A stretch of DNA of 64,000 bases, taken from positions 1,133,984-1,197,983 of the forward strand of contig NC_092564.1 in NCBI RefSeq assembly GCF_037975245.1, in the 5' to 3' direction. The stretch's first letter is position 1; every line of letters begins with the position of its first letter. Below are positions 28,950-38,824 of this stretch, piece after piece. Made by a program: the position numbers and the translations under genes. The stretch comes from Apostichopus japonicus. Taxonomy: Eukaryota; Echinodermata; Holothuroidea; Aspidochirotida; Stichopodidae. The notes below the pieces were generated by a model. It ran no database searches, had not been told where the DNA came from, and saw only the letters and a program-made list of their open reading frames with translations.

Positions 28950-29290
28950 CTGTATACTGTACATAGTATACATACTATTTATACAGTATATACTATATAC
29001 AGTATATAAATACTACATCTACAGTGTATACTAATTATACAGTCTATACAGTGTATACTATATTTGCAGTATATACAGTATGCTGTATATAGTACATATA
29101 CTACATCTACAGTGTAGTATACTATTTATACAGTATAAACTATATACAGTTTATATAATGTATACTATATGTGCAGTCGATACTGTATACAGGTTATACT
29201 GTTTATATACATACTGTAAACAGTATATATAAGTACACATCTACAGTGCAGTATACTATTTATACAGTATATACAGTATAGTATAGAAAA
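28950..29290. repeat. AT-rich palindromic tract (TATACAGTATA motifs)
   Basis: Dense arrays of TATACTGTATA/TATACAGTATA, TACTACATCTACAGTGTA and related motifs, most of them self-complementary, span this interval. The structure would readily extrude cruciforms and is a likely hotspot for length change. The 61-codon minus-strand frame here is composition only. Confidence 0.75.
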
Positions 29291-30292
29291 ATAATAATTA
29301 TGATAAAATATAATATACTGAAACAACAAAGTTTTGTGTCCGCCTTTCATCTCAAAGGTCTAATTTGTGAGAGATGTAACCCCATCATCATCATCATCAA
29401 TAGTTGTCCTCCTTGTCTCTCATCCGGACTTAATTTAAGTATTTAGGAAAGGGCATATATGTAGAGTTGGAGACAGGATAAGAGATGAGCAAACTACATA
29501 CATTAATTCCTTTATATTTTCCTTTCTTTGTTATAATTTTAGATGAATTGTGCGGTCAAATTAAAAATGTGCCATTAAAAGTGATCGCTCCTTTTTTATC
29601 ACATTATCTTATAAGTTTCAACTATTACCAAATAGCAGGAATAACCTAGGATTGAATAAATGCTCTGAAATCTATCTGTGTTAAATCCTACAAAGCAATT
29701 ACAGCTCCTGAATAGAGAATAGTCCCCTGCTCCACACTCCAAGAAGTCAGCAACTCACTTACACTGCTAACTCATCTGCATGGCTAACACCACAACATAT
29801 GTTTGTAACATACATTCCTAATATGCTTCAATACCCATTATAAGTGCTGCAAGCTATAGCAGAAGCCATACACACTGCCCTGGGCTATTGCAAGATGTGT
29901 ACGAAATACGAATCCACGTTCGAAACCTAACCTCTTCCAACTGACACTGTCACTTGCTTTTGACGCCCTCCAAGCCTGAAAAATTTGCATGAAGGATGTT
30001 AAAACTGTTTTTCTTTCCGTGTAGTAGAGTCACCAGGGGCAACGTTTTCTGATGATTCACTCTCACCTTCATTCATGGTTAATCTCACCTTTGCTTGCGA
30101 TCTTTGCCTGGGATGTTGCTGAATTAAAACGATTGAATTTCGCTTCTCTCGTGACACTTACATGATGAAATTGAGTTTGTATGCATAATTAATGCAATGA
30201 TGATAAGTGGCTAAGACGTACAGGCTTTGTTTAGGAATTGAAAAGAGCAACAGCGTGCAAGCAATGACAGCCGGAAAGCGTCGATGAACAAT
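29291..30292. other. Intron, no gene confirmed
   Basis: Includes an ATC trinucleotide run near 29382-29399 and a slightly GC-richer part at 29880-30180. On the minus strand that part shows an ATG with a short 26-codon frame (about 30000-30080) and GTGAGA donor-like sites. No neighbouring exon supports it, so it is left as unannotated intron. Confidence 0.4.
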
Positions 30293-30702
30293 GAATGGTC
30301 AGTAACACTAGTGTTACATACCATCAACTAAGCACAACATCCAGGCTAGTCAGTAACTAAGAATGGTCAGTAACACTAGTGTTAAACACCATCAACTAAG
30401 CACAACATCCAGGCTAGTCAATAACTAAGAATGGTCAGTAACACTAGTGTTACACACCGTCAACTAAGCACAACATCCAGGCTAGTCAATAACTAAGAAT
30501 GGTCAGTAACACTAGTGTTACATACCATCAACTAAGCACAACGTCCAGGATAGTCAGTAACTAAGAATGGTCAGTAACACTGGTGTTACACATCATCAAC
30601 TAAGCATAACATTCAGGCTAGTCAGTAACTAAGAATGGTCAGTAACACTAGAGTGTTACATACCATCAACTAAGCACAACATCCAGGCTAGTCAGTAACT
30701 AA
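30293..30702. repeat. 68-bp minisatellite, six units
   Basis: Six tandem units start at 30293, 30361, 30429, 30497, 30565 and 30633, each beginning GAATGGTCAGTAACACTAGT and ending near GGCTAGTCAGTAACTAA. Units differ by a few substitutions; the last has a 2-base insertion (ACTAGAGTG). Units 1, 3 and 4 carry the perfect 16-bp palindrome GTAACACTAGTGTTAC; the others carry near versions. Confidence 0.95.
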
Positions 30703-31306
30703 CACTTTAATACTGATATCTGCTTTGGTTTCCACATTGAGGCTGCCAACACTCAAGTCATTTCACCGAGTGTGACTTAGTTAAGCAATCCAACACACCA
30801 CAATCATACAACTTGTACGATGTGACCAATAAGCTTGTTGCTGCCCAGATGCCCAAATGTTTGCTTATCTTTTTCACTTTGAAGATCACTTTAAAAGTCC
30901 ATATTTGTAGTTAAATGAATTTGGGATGCCTTTGATGTCTTTTGCAACGAATCTACAATATGTAGCTTGACAACATAGCATGGGTTCACATTCGTTGTGG
31001 TTCACATGTCTCAATGGCTTCGCTTACTTTACATGACTAGTAAGGTTCACATTCAAGAGGGAGTGAACAGAAGATGAAGTACAAATTCTAGCTGTTAACA
31101 TGAAACTTACAGACATTATGCTTTATAGTGATATGTTACACCACTTGTGGAATTTCTATGAATGTTGTTGTAAGGTTATACCCTGGCATATCTCTGACAA
31201 GTCCCCTTAGATCAGGTTACTATTAGCTATGAAATAGGTTTTTCAGTAAAATGGATCATGTAAGAGACTCTTGTAATTAAAGTAGAATTCTTTGGAGAGG
31301 TCTTAA
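30703..31306. other. Intron, no gene seen
   Basis: AT-rich sequence between the 68-bp array and the TTAA-flanked element. No frame or structure of note. Confidence 0.5.
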
Positions 31307-31916
31307 AGCAGCATTTTGCGTTTTGTCGCCGTTTTCCACTTTTTGGACAAGTCCATCGAGTTTTTTACATATATCAATCTCAAAACAGCAAACTAAGATA
31401 TTAGCCAAGTTTTCCCTGCCAACATCGTTAATTGGCGAATAATTAAGGATATTTGCAGATCATGAGAAAAGTGTCCACGACAAATTCCACAATTAAAATT
31501 AATCGCATACAGTTCCCCCAAACCCACTAGTTTGAATTCAACCAATCAAAGATGCAGGTTTAGTTATGAGCCATTGCAAAATAGATTCAAGACTTTGCGT
31601 TGGTACAACCAGGGAGTTGTTATGGAACTCCCTGGTACAACTGCCATATAGACTGTACACAAATCAACATGGTGTTGTATTACGTATTGGTCAATGACGT
31701 TCATGGTGTTTAAATATTCATATTATGGGCGAGGTTTATTGGGATCCCAACAGAAAATATCTTGGAGAAAAACAAAGTTGAAAGTTGCAAATTTTTCGAC
31801 TTTTATGCCACCATTTGAAGTAAGATTTAAATAGATAAGCTAGTTATGTATGTCGTTATGGCATAGTGGAGTCAGTGAGGTTGAGAAAAATCATAGAAAA
31901 GGACGCAAAATGCTGC
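31307..31916. mobile_element. 610-bp TTAA-flanked MITE
   Basis: The ends are inverted repeats: AGCAGCATTTTGCGT on the left (31307 onward) and ACGCAAAATGCTGC on the right. TTAA occurs immediately outside both (31303-31306 and 31917-31920), the target of Kolobok and piggyBac transposons; the A/G start fits Kolobok better than piggyBac, which usually starts CCC. Inside, around 31607-31635, ACCAGGGAGTT and AACTCCCTGGT form a perfect 11-bp stem with a 7-nt loop. No coding capacity. Confidence 0.65.
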
Positions 31917-31920
31917 TTAA

Positions 31921-32996
31921 ACATCGACAACATCTCCAAGTACACCAAAACCACCTCTATGGAAATAAGTGCTTAGTGCAGATTCCTTAAGAAACTGTGC
32001 TGAATTCAAGGAAAATAAAACTAACTTGTTTTGGGGAAAACAAAACAACTGTTTAATGGCTGCTTTAATATTGGTGCATCAAGTCTCAAAATTATAATCC
32101 AACTATAAAGGTACTGTAGGTCTCACACAGTTGATGCATGCACAAATAACATGCAATCGTTAAGATCTCTCCGAAGAACGACAGGAGAGTATCATATTGA
32201 AATTTCAAATCCAGAATCCTACAAAACACAAAAAAAAAGAGACACTAGTCTATACTGCTGCAGGACATAACGAATGTCTTTCTTTCCTGAACGTGTGACA
32301 AGGAATGGAGGTGGTATTTGAAGGAGAGCTATGCATGTTTACAACAGACGGTTTTTTATGTAATTGCTGAAGGCAACCAGACTTCCAATCAATGCTTCCT
32401 TTTAGCTGGATTAAATTGCCAATGAATACATTGAACTATTCAAAAGTTCAAGCACTCTGACAAAGAACAGATAGATTTCTTACTTCTTTGAGTGGGAAAT
32501 GAAACATATGCAAATGCACGAAAACGTTATCCGGTCGATGCAAGTGCTAACTTGATGCTGACGTATCATGATTTTGGAATAAGTCCCGGGAATGTTGAAA
32601 TCTTGATATCGATCATCTTGAAAACTACATGTCTTCTACTGTAATAATTAATATTCATATAAAGGCAATACAAACCCAACTATTATCATTGGTGTGTGTG
32701 GTAGAGATTACAACTGTGATCATGAAAAACTTCCCCAAACAGCTAACATAATTGTACATCATTTGGGAGATATCACAAATTTACACACAAGGGTTCAGTT
32801 CAAGTCTAAATATGACATCATTGAGCCACATGTTGTGCTTGAATTCATAATTTGTTTCTTAATTTAGTGTAAGATTTATTTTATGCACTGGAGATGGGTT
32901 TTGCAAATTTTGCTGAATCTCAAACAAAATTGAAGCTCTGTTTTGATGACCAGACCTAATGATGGTATTGGTTTAAGCACCAACACTGTTCATGTT
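31921..32996. other. Intron, no gene seen
   Basis: AT-rich DNA up to the edge of the first DIRS-like element. No supported gene or repeat. Confidence 0.5.
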
Positions 32997-32999
32997 AAT

Positions 33000-33156
33000 A
33001 TTCCAAAACTTACTGGTTTGGATATTTACGAGTGACGAGCTTACCTGTCTCCTCACAACCTTAGCACCTCATTCTACCGTGCCTATAAAGTCCTGGTAAA
33101 TAAATAACACTGTGCGCCCTCTATGACCGGACCCCCCTTCCGGTCCCTCCTCCTTT
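33000..33156. repeat. Left terminus of DIRS copy 1 (unique tip + inverted repeat)
   Basis: Positions 33000-33038 are the unique left tip. Positions 33039-33156 are identical, inverted, to 39423-39540 by eye. In the element's sense (minus) strand this is the 3' end, and it carries ACAG|GTAAG pointing outward. Confidence 0.92.
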
Positions 33157-33633
33157 CTCATGAGACCATTCCTGAAGAGTGGCCTCACGGACGCGGGAGT
33201 GGGGGTGGCAAGGACTGGCCACCCCCAACGACCCCCATCGAGTTAACTTCCCAAAGTGAACCCCTAACAAAAAATTCACTGACGCCTTCCTAGCAGGGGG
33301 GAGTGTAACCCTCCCCGGCGCAGCGGGAAGGGGGGACACTCTCCTGAACCCTGCAGGCGGAACTACCCCTTACACTAACAAGGAGCCTAAAGATTTACGG
33401 TCCGCCACTTGTTACCCTTAGACCAACTTAGGTGAGAACGTAAGTGGAAGACTATGTACGCAAACGCATACGGAAACACATAGGTACACTCACCGATAGA
33501 CATAGTTGATGGCTCTCTGGTGGATGGTGGTTCTGTCTATCTGGTGTGAAGCTCGGAGTCGTGAGTCAAGTCGAGCGACCGCTCCTCCGTCCGGCTGTGT
33601 CCCACCACCCTCTCAGGGGAGGGAGGCGGGAAT
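33157..33633 (-). other. 3' noncoding region of DIRS copy 1
   Basis: About 480 bp of GC-rich DNA between the left inverted repeat and the internal complementary region. No domain is recognisable in its frames. The corresponding part of copy 2 (49670-50097) shares blocks such as GTCGAACGACCGCTCC-like sequence (33572-33588 versus 50035-50051). Confidence 0.6.
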
Positions 33634-33733
33634 GGAGACAGGTAAGCTCGTCACTCGTAAATATCCAAACCAGTAAGTTTTGGAATATTTACTTCGCTCC
33701 TCGCTTACCTGTCTCCTCACAACCTTAGCACCG
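33634..33733. repeat. Internal complementary region (ICR) of DIRS copy 1
   Basis: The left half (33634-33689) is the reverse complement of the left terminus (from 33000). The right half (33687-33733) is the reverse complement of the right terminus (to 39553). They meet at a single ATT (33687-33689), i.e. the AAT found at both ends. In DIRS replication models this region bridges the ends of the single-stranded copy to allow circle formation. It overlaps the last codons of the YR gene. Confidence 0.92.
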
Positions 33734-34804
33734 AGTGGCACTGCCCGATGGTGGGAGGCCCGAGGGGTGGGACCTGTTACCCACCGGACCTCGCATCACC
33801 GCGCTACCAAATGCCGCTTCGGCGTGTAAAGTGTCGGTCAAGTAGCAGGCGACGAACGTAGTTGGAGTTTTCCACGCTGCTGCTTTGAGTATGTCCTCTA
33901 TCGGGATGCCGGCGAATAGGGCTGTAGAGGCCGCGACCCCTCTGACGTCGTGAGCCCTTGGTCGGGAGGTCCCCGATGTGAACGGGCGTATGATCTCTAC
34001 TAGCCACCTGGATAGAGTGTCTTTGGAGGCCGCTGCGTAGGGTGGTCGTGGTATGATGAAGAGAGAAGTTGATTGTCTTAACTTCTCTGTCTTGCTCAGG
34101 TACCACTTCAGTGCCCTGACTGGACACCATCGTTTGTCCTCGGCTACTGATGACATGGTCTTAATTTCCGGGATGAAAATGTCTCCTGGCAGGAAGGTCA
34201 AGGTCTGGTTCTTTGCAATAAATGACGGGTCTGGAACCATCCTCACCCCGTGGCCCTCAAATCTGATGTGATTCTGCTTGGTGGATAGGGCGTGGAGGCA
34301 ACTCCTCCTTCTTGCTGACGCCACTGCGACGAGGAAGAGTGTCTTTTTTGTGAGGGCAGCCAGGGAGGCGTTAGCCATTGGTTCGTATGGTGGTCCTGCC
34401 AGGGCATGTAACACTGCTGAGAGTCCCCAGGAGGGGGCTAGCCGTCTGATCTGTGGGCGACGATTCGCCATGCCTTTGATGAGCTGTGCAATGTACGGGT
34501 TATTGCTCAGTGTGGAGCCATCTGGGAAGCCCTGGTGGATGGCAGCGATGGCCGACCTGTAATTCCTGATGGTGGAGACTTGTTTCCCCTCTCCAAAGAG
34601 TGAGAGGAGGAACTCGGCTATCTGTGTCACAGAGGCAGCAGGCAGCAGTATCTGTCTCGGTCGGCACCATTGGTCGAACTTCCGCAGACGGGAATCGTAA
34701 GTCGCTGCGGTCGTTCCCCTTCTAGCGTCGGCTGCCATCGCGGCAGCTGCTTCTGAAAAGCCTCTCTGTCGTAGGGAAGACCGGACAGCCTCCAGGCAAC
34801 TAAT
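33725..34804 (-). CDS. Tyrosine recombinase (YR) of DIRS copy 1
   Basis: About 359 codons of recognisable YR protein at the end of a longer open frame (open from 36265, the upstream part being a shadow of RT). The N-terminal core-binding part starts near SCLEAVRSSL and contains TTAATYDSRLRKFDQWC and VSTIRNYRSAIAAIH. The catalytic part shows the first arginine in SARRRSCLHAL, the HxxR box in AHDVRGVAAS, the tryptophan in AAWKTP, and the nucleophile tyrosine in FVACYL, so the R-H-R-Y set is complete. The enzyme is expected to insert a double-stranded circular DNA copy by site-specific strand exchange, replacing an integrase. It overlaps the end of the RT-RNase H frame (to 34627) in another frame; its start codon is uncertain. 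The stop lies in the ICR. Confidence 0.92.
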   Translation of the reverse strand: MSCLEAVRSSLRQRGFSEAAAAMAADARRGTTAATYDSRLRKFDQWCRPRQILLPAASVTQIAEFLLSLFGEGKQVSTIRNYRSAIAAIHQGFPDGSTLSNNPYIAQLIKGMANRRPQIRRLAPSWGLSAVLHALAGPPYEPMANASLAALTKKTLFLVAVASARRRSCLHALSTKQNHIRFEGHGVRMVPDPSFIAKNQTLTFLPGDIFIPEIKTMSSVAEDKRWCPVRALKWYLSKTEKLRQSTSLFIIPRPPYAAASKDTLSRWLVEIIRPFTSGTSRPRAHDVRGVAASTALFAGIPIEDILKAAAWKTPTTFVACYLTDTLHAEAAFGSAVMRGPVGNRSHPSGLPPSGSATRC

Positions 34805-36734
34805 TGTAACCCCTTGATGTCTGTGTGGGAGAGAGTTCCCTGTCTCTGGGACAGTAGGTGAGGCTTGTCCGGTAGACTCACTGGGACGTCCATGAGGAGT
34901 TGGGGGATCTCGGCGAACCAGGGTCTGCGAGGCCAGAACGGGGCTATTAGTGTGAACCTGCCCTTGGAGTTCCGAATTTTCCTGAGGACTTGTCCGATCA
35001 TACACAGCGGCGGGAAGATGTACGCATCCATGTGGTCCCAGGAGAGGGACATTGCGTCCGTGTGGTAGGCCAGGGGGTGGAATCGTCTGGAACAGAAGGT
35101 CTGGAGTTTGTTGTTCTTGTGTGTTGCGAACAGGTCTATCGTGGGCCTGCCGAAGATCGAAAAGATTCTGTCGCAAGTCTCCTGTTCCAGAGACCATTCG
35201 TTGGGGTCTATATGCCCCCTGGATAAGGCGTCCGCCATCACGTTGAGCTTGCCTGCGATGTGGGAAGCCCGTAGGATCGTGCCGGAGTCCTCGGCCGCTG
35301 TTATCACCTCCCACGCGAGTCGGCACAGTCTCTCTGAGCGGGTGCCCCCCTGCCGATTGATGTAGGCCACCACTGTCGTGTTGTCGGTGAAGATTGTGGT
35401 TATCGTTCCCTGTACGTGGTCGTTGAAAACTTCCAGGGCTCTTTTGACCGCCATCATCTCCAGGATGTTGATGTGGAGAGATCTTTCTGTTTGGGACCAC
35501 GTCCCCCATGCTGTGCGATTGCTCCAATGAGCTCCCCATCCGGACAGTGACGCGTCCGTCGTTATCGATGTCATTGGTAGCTGTATCGCAAAGGGTACCC
35601 CTGAACTCCAGTTGTTTGGGTCGAGCCACCATCGAAAGTGTTGGGTGACCTCCTCTGACCTGTAGATGAGCGTTGTTTTGTCTGGGTCTGTAGGGTCTGC
35701 GGACCTCAGCAGGTGCAGTTGCAGAGGTCGCATGTGTAGCCTGCACAGTCTCACTATATCGATGAGGCTGGCCATGAGTCCCAGGGCCCGGAGCCATGTC
35801 CCCGTTGGTGACCCCCGGTGTGCCAAGATCTGTTGTGTGGTCGCCTTGACTGCCGCGACTCTTTCTTCTGAGGGTCGGGCTACCCCGGTGGTGAAGTCCA
35901 GTATGGCCCCGAGGAACTGGATCGTCTGGGAAGGTGATAGCCGTGATTTCTTCTGGTTCACGATCCAGCCCAGTTCTTGAAGGGTCTGGAGCGTTTTGTG
36001 GACGTTGTTGGTTGCTTCCGATAGGCTGTTCCCTACTACCAACCAGTCGTCTAGATATACGTAGAGGGTGACCCCTCTTTTTCTGAGGTAGGCGACTACT
36101 GCTCGCGCGACTCTCGTGAAGGTTCTGGGAGCCGTGGCTAGGCCGAATGGGAGCGCCCGGAACTGGTAGTCTTGTTCTGCGTACCGGAACGCTAGGAATC
36201 GTCGGTGTTCTCTGTGTATCAAGATGTGCAGGTAGGCGTCCCGTAAGTCTACGGTCGCCGCCCACATGCCCTTTCTGAGTAGGGGTAATATTAAGTTTAA
36301 GGTCTCCATACGGAAGTGTTTTGGTCTGATGTGTTTTGTGTTCAGGGGTTTTAGGTTTAGAATGGGACGCCAGGTGCCGTCCCGTTTTTTTTGGTCAGAA
36401 AAAAGGAGGACCGGAAGGGTGGTCCCGTCTCTTCCGGAACTCTTGTAATTGCCTGCTTGGCCAGCAGGGCCAGAATTTCCCCTTCTAGGGCTAAGCGTTT
36501 GACGGGGTCCGTGGGTGTGAGTGTCTGCCTTCCTCCGCCCCCGAAGGGTGGGCTGGAGGAGAATTCTATTTTGTACCCGTGTCTGACTGTGTCCAACACC
36601 CACTTGTCCCCGCCAATAAATTCCCATTGCTGGGAGAAGTTTGTTAGTCTCCCCCCCACCGGCGGAATGGCCGCGGTGAGGTGGGCACCCCTAGGGCTGG
36701 GCGGCGAACGCTGGTCGAGTGGAGGAGCGGTCAC
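34627..36734 (-). CDS. Reverse transcriptase-RNase H of DIRS copy 1, with one frame change
   Basis: The N-terminal portion (36734 to about 36384) is in one frame and has the DIRS-type start GGRLTNFSQQWEFI and LEGEILALLAKQAI. The remainder (36384-34627) is in the -1 frame and has GTWRPILNLK, TVDLRDAYLHI, LPFGLATAP and the catalytic box YLDD (about 36057-36046). RNase H follows, with TTDASLSGWG (Asp), NILEMMAVKRAL (Glu), FTDNTTVV (Asp) and MADALSR (Asp): a complete DEDD set. A C-terminal block typical of DIRS/Pat proteins (DLFATHKNNKLQTFCS, TLIAPFWPRRPWFAE) follows. The frame change falls on a slippery run at 36384-36392. The 5' end overlaps the end of gag by about 40 nt. Activity is plausible if the frame change is programmed or absent in sister copies. 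Confidence 0.93.
36384..36392 (-). promoter_or_regulatory. Candidate -1 ribosomal frameshift site (A AAA AAC)
   Basis: On the sense strand eight A's are followed by C. In the upstream RT frame the bases divide as AAA AAA AAC, so the heptamer A AAA AAC is correctly phased for -1 slippage, and a -1 shift leads directly into the conserved GTWRPILNLK frame. A plain length mutation in the A run would look the same. No downstream stimulatory structure was assessed. Confidence 0.4.
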
Positions 36735-37584
36735 TGTCCCGTCTGGTCGACGACGAGCCTCTGCCTCCTCTGGGGGCCCAGGGGCGGGTCGGACGGAAGG
36801 CTGCCCCCCGGCTTCTGCCTCTGAGAGCTCCTCTGCTCATAGATTTGGCGGGTGCTGCTCTCGTTCCCCTAGGTGCTCTGCTCTCCCTCGGGCGGAAGGG
36901 TCTGGTTCTCTGGGTCGGTGGGGGTCGGAATTCTGATTTGGCCAGAGTCTCCCTTCGGGCCACCTCTTCCTGCAGTTTCTTTTGGAAGCAGCCCGCAAAA
37001 AGGTCTTCCCCGAGGATTGGTAGTTCCAGCATTCTGTCCTTCGCCTCCGTCGAAGGCCAATGGATGGCGGAGACGATGTTTTGTCTACGGGCCTTTACGG
37101 ACCTGGTAGCGACCCTTGCAAATTGATCGTACGCGAGCCTGACGAGGGGGCCCAGCAGCAGGAGGAGCTGGCCCGCTTCGTCCCTGGATACTTGGCTGCT
37201 GTCCTCAGGGAGCTGTTGATGGTGTCGCATGAGGACTTCAGCTGATAGCATTAGTACCGATGCGAACTTCATGCCCGAACGGGCTGCCATGTCCATCTCT
37301 ACCAAAAGCTCTTCTAGCTTCCTCTGGTCCGGGGTCTTGAACACGTGTGTGGATGAGGCCCCTTGTTCGGCTTTTAATCTCTCCTTGGCCTCCTGGGGGA
37401 TGGTTGGGCATCTAAATAGATCCTTCCAGGCCTCGTCAGGTACCCTGACCGCTCTATCTGCCCTGGCCGGGAAGGCCGTCCACTTGGTCTTGTTGGCAAT
37501 GGCCTCAAATCTGTCATAACAGGTTGCGTCTACTGGTATGGTAGTTTTGGGCTTATATGACGCTTCGCCGGTCGGCGGTCGCCG
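36691..37584 (-). CDS. gag part 2 (capsid-like and basic tail) of DIRS copy 1
   Basis: An open frame of about 297 codons begins just after a TGA at 37587-37585 and ends at 36691. It starts in a frame +1 relative to the 423-codon gag frame, with which it overlaps by about 30 nt. Coding-like sequence runs from SYKPKTTIPVDATCYDRFEA through a helical segment (KLEELLVEMDMAARSGMKFA, LLLLLGPLVRLAYDQFA) to an Arg/Ser/Gly-rich C terminus (residues from about PFRPRESRAPRG on) suited to nucleic-acid binding. The first plausible in-frame start is internal, so I read it as the second half of Gag, joined by a +1 shift or separated by an indel. Function as particle protein is inferred from position. Confidence 0.72.
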   Translation of the reverse strand, partial: RRPPTGEASYKPKTTIPVDATCYDRFEAIANKTKWTAFPARADRAVRVPDEAWKDLFRCPTIPQEAKERLKAEQGASSTHVFKTPDQRKLEELLVEMDMAARSGMKFASVLMLSAEVLMRHHQQLPEDSSQVSRDEAGQLLLLLGPLVRLAYDQFARVATRSVKARRQNIVSAIHWPSTEAKDRMLELPILGEDLFAGCFQKKLQEEVARRETLAKSEFRPPPTQRTRPFRPRESRAPRGTRAAPAKSMSRGALRGRSRGAAFRPTRPWAPRGGRGSSSTRRDSDRSSTRPAFAAQP

Positions 37585-38824
37585 TCAATTTTGATACCCG
37601 GCCCGCCTTCTGCGGTTGCGTCTCGGGTTCCTCGAACCCCAGGTGTCGTCTGAATATGTCTGCCGCCCGTGTTATTAGCTCCTGTGGGAGGGCTCCTCCT
37701 GTCGCGGGCGCTTCCTCCGGTTCGTAATTGTGGCCAAAGCTGTCCTCCATAGGATCGTAGTCGAGAGGATCTGGATCTATGGGCTCCCCTTCGTCCTCCA
37801 AGCCGGAAAGATTCACCGACGCTCTGCAATCCAGAGCGTCCGGGTCCGGGGCCGGTTGCGGGGCCATGGTCGATACGGGGCTGGTAGGGCCCGGTGCCAC
37901 GTCGGCTACCATGGACGTCCTTTGCTCCAGCAGGGGCCGTAGCAGGCCGGTGAGTTTGGATAGCCAAGCTGGTTCCTCTTCCTGACGCCGTCTCGGGGAC
38001 CGGCGCCTCCTCTTGGATCTTCTGTATCCATCGTCGGAAGAGTCCGAGGACTCGTCGGAGATTGGAGAGTATCTCTTCCTCTCTCTCCGTCTTAGGGATC
38101 TTGTATGCGACCCCGATCTCTCCCTTCTGGGTCGGCGGGAGGACTCTCTCTCCCTACTTTCTCGGGCCGGGATCTCCGTCGGAACCCGCCTCTCTGGCTC
38201 CCTGTCCGGCTCCCTGGAACGGGACCGGCTCCGTCTCCGCGTCCCCTCGGTTGCTCTCTCTTTTGGACCCGAGCCTCCCACGGCCGGAGGGCCGCGCTCT
38301 GTGGGTCTGTGTAGCTGCGGCCCGGACTGAGACGGAGTCTCCAGCCCGGCCGAGCTGTGCCTCTGCTTTGGAGGTCTTTTCTTGGCAGGAGCCTTGCCTT
38401 TGCTCCTGCCCTTCCCTCTGGCCGTAACTGATCCGGACGTAGCCGGGGCCGTTAGGGGAATTCTTTCTCTTTCTCTTTCTCTTTCCTCTCTCTCTACCTC
38501 TTTCTCTCCTTCGGCCCTCTCATGGCCACTCTCCTCCACCTCTCTCTCTACTACTCCCTCCTCCTCTCTATCTCCCGTTATTCCTGGAACCTCCGGCGCC
38601 CCGATTGCGCTCGGGATCGAGTCCAGCCTTCCCTGGAGCTTGCTACGTAAGCCCTCAAGCCACAGGTCGATGTCCTGCCACTGAGCTGGTGTAAACTTAG
38701 TACACACCAGGCAGGGGTCTCGTCGAGTGCAGGATCTGCATTTTGGACAAAGGTCGTGCTCGTCCCAGGCTCTGCCTGGGCGAAACATAGAGCAGTTGAT
38801 GCACTTCAATGGATTGCGTGACAT
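37553..38824 (-). CDS. gag part 1 (zinc-finger N terminus, basic RS-rich) of DIRS copy 1
   Basis: A 423-codon frame with ATG at 38824-38822. Residues 8-42 hold a compact cysteine cluster (CINC, then HDLCPKC, a single C, and CLVC) that looks like a zinc-binding domain. A Glu/Arg-rich region with ERERERER coded by a TCTCTT microsatellite follows, then a long Arg/Ser region (RSRSREPDREPERR, RRSKRRRRSPRRR) and an acidic C-terminal part (PIDPDPLDYDPMEDSF). No enzyme motif is present. Position at the 5' end of the element and composition make it the Gag-like first gene. It ends at TAA 37553, beyond the point where the second gag frame opens. Domain homology was judged by eye only. Confidence 0.75.
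   Translation of the reverse strand: MSRNPLKCINCSMFRPGRAWDEHDLCPKCRSCTRRDPCLVCTKFTPAQWQDIDLWLEGLRSKLQGRLDSIPSAIGAPEVPGITGDREEEGVVEREVEESGHERAEGEKEVEREERERERERIPLTAPATSGSVTARGKGRSKGKAPAKKRPPKQRHSSAGLETPSQSGPQLHRPTERGPPAVGGSGPKERATEGTRRRSRSRSREPDREPERRVPTEIPARESRERESSRRPRRERSGSHTRSLRRRERKRYSPISDESSDSSDDGYRRSKRRRRSPRRRQEEEPAWLSKLTGLLRPLLEQRTSMVADVAPGPTSPVSTMAPQPAPDPDALDCRASVNLSGLEDEGEPIDPDPLDYDPMEDSFGHNYEPEEAPATGGALPQELITRAADIFRRHLGFEEPETQPQKAGRVSKLTATADRRSVI

Noticed and set aside
30293-30702. CRISPR-like array
   Set aside because: Units are contiguous 68-bp repeats without unique spacers, in a eukaryotic context.
34805-36265. N-terminal two thirds of the 846-codon minus-strand frame
   Set aside because: Lies antiphase over RT-RNase H; Pro/Arg/His-rich composition with no domain. 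Only the part from 34804 down is recombinase.
36391-37245. Plus-strand frames across the DIRS RT and gag region
   Set aside because: Shadows of the minus-strand coding sequence in GC-rich DNA.
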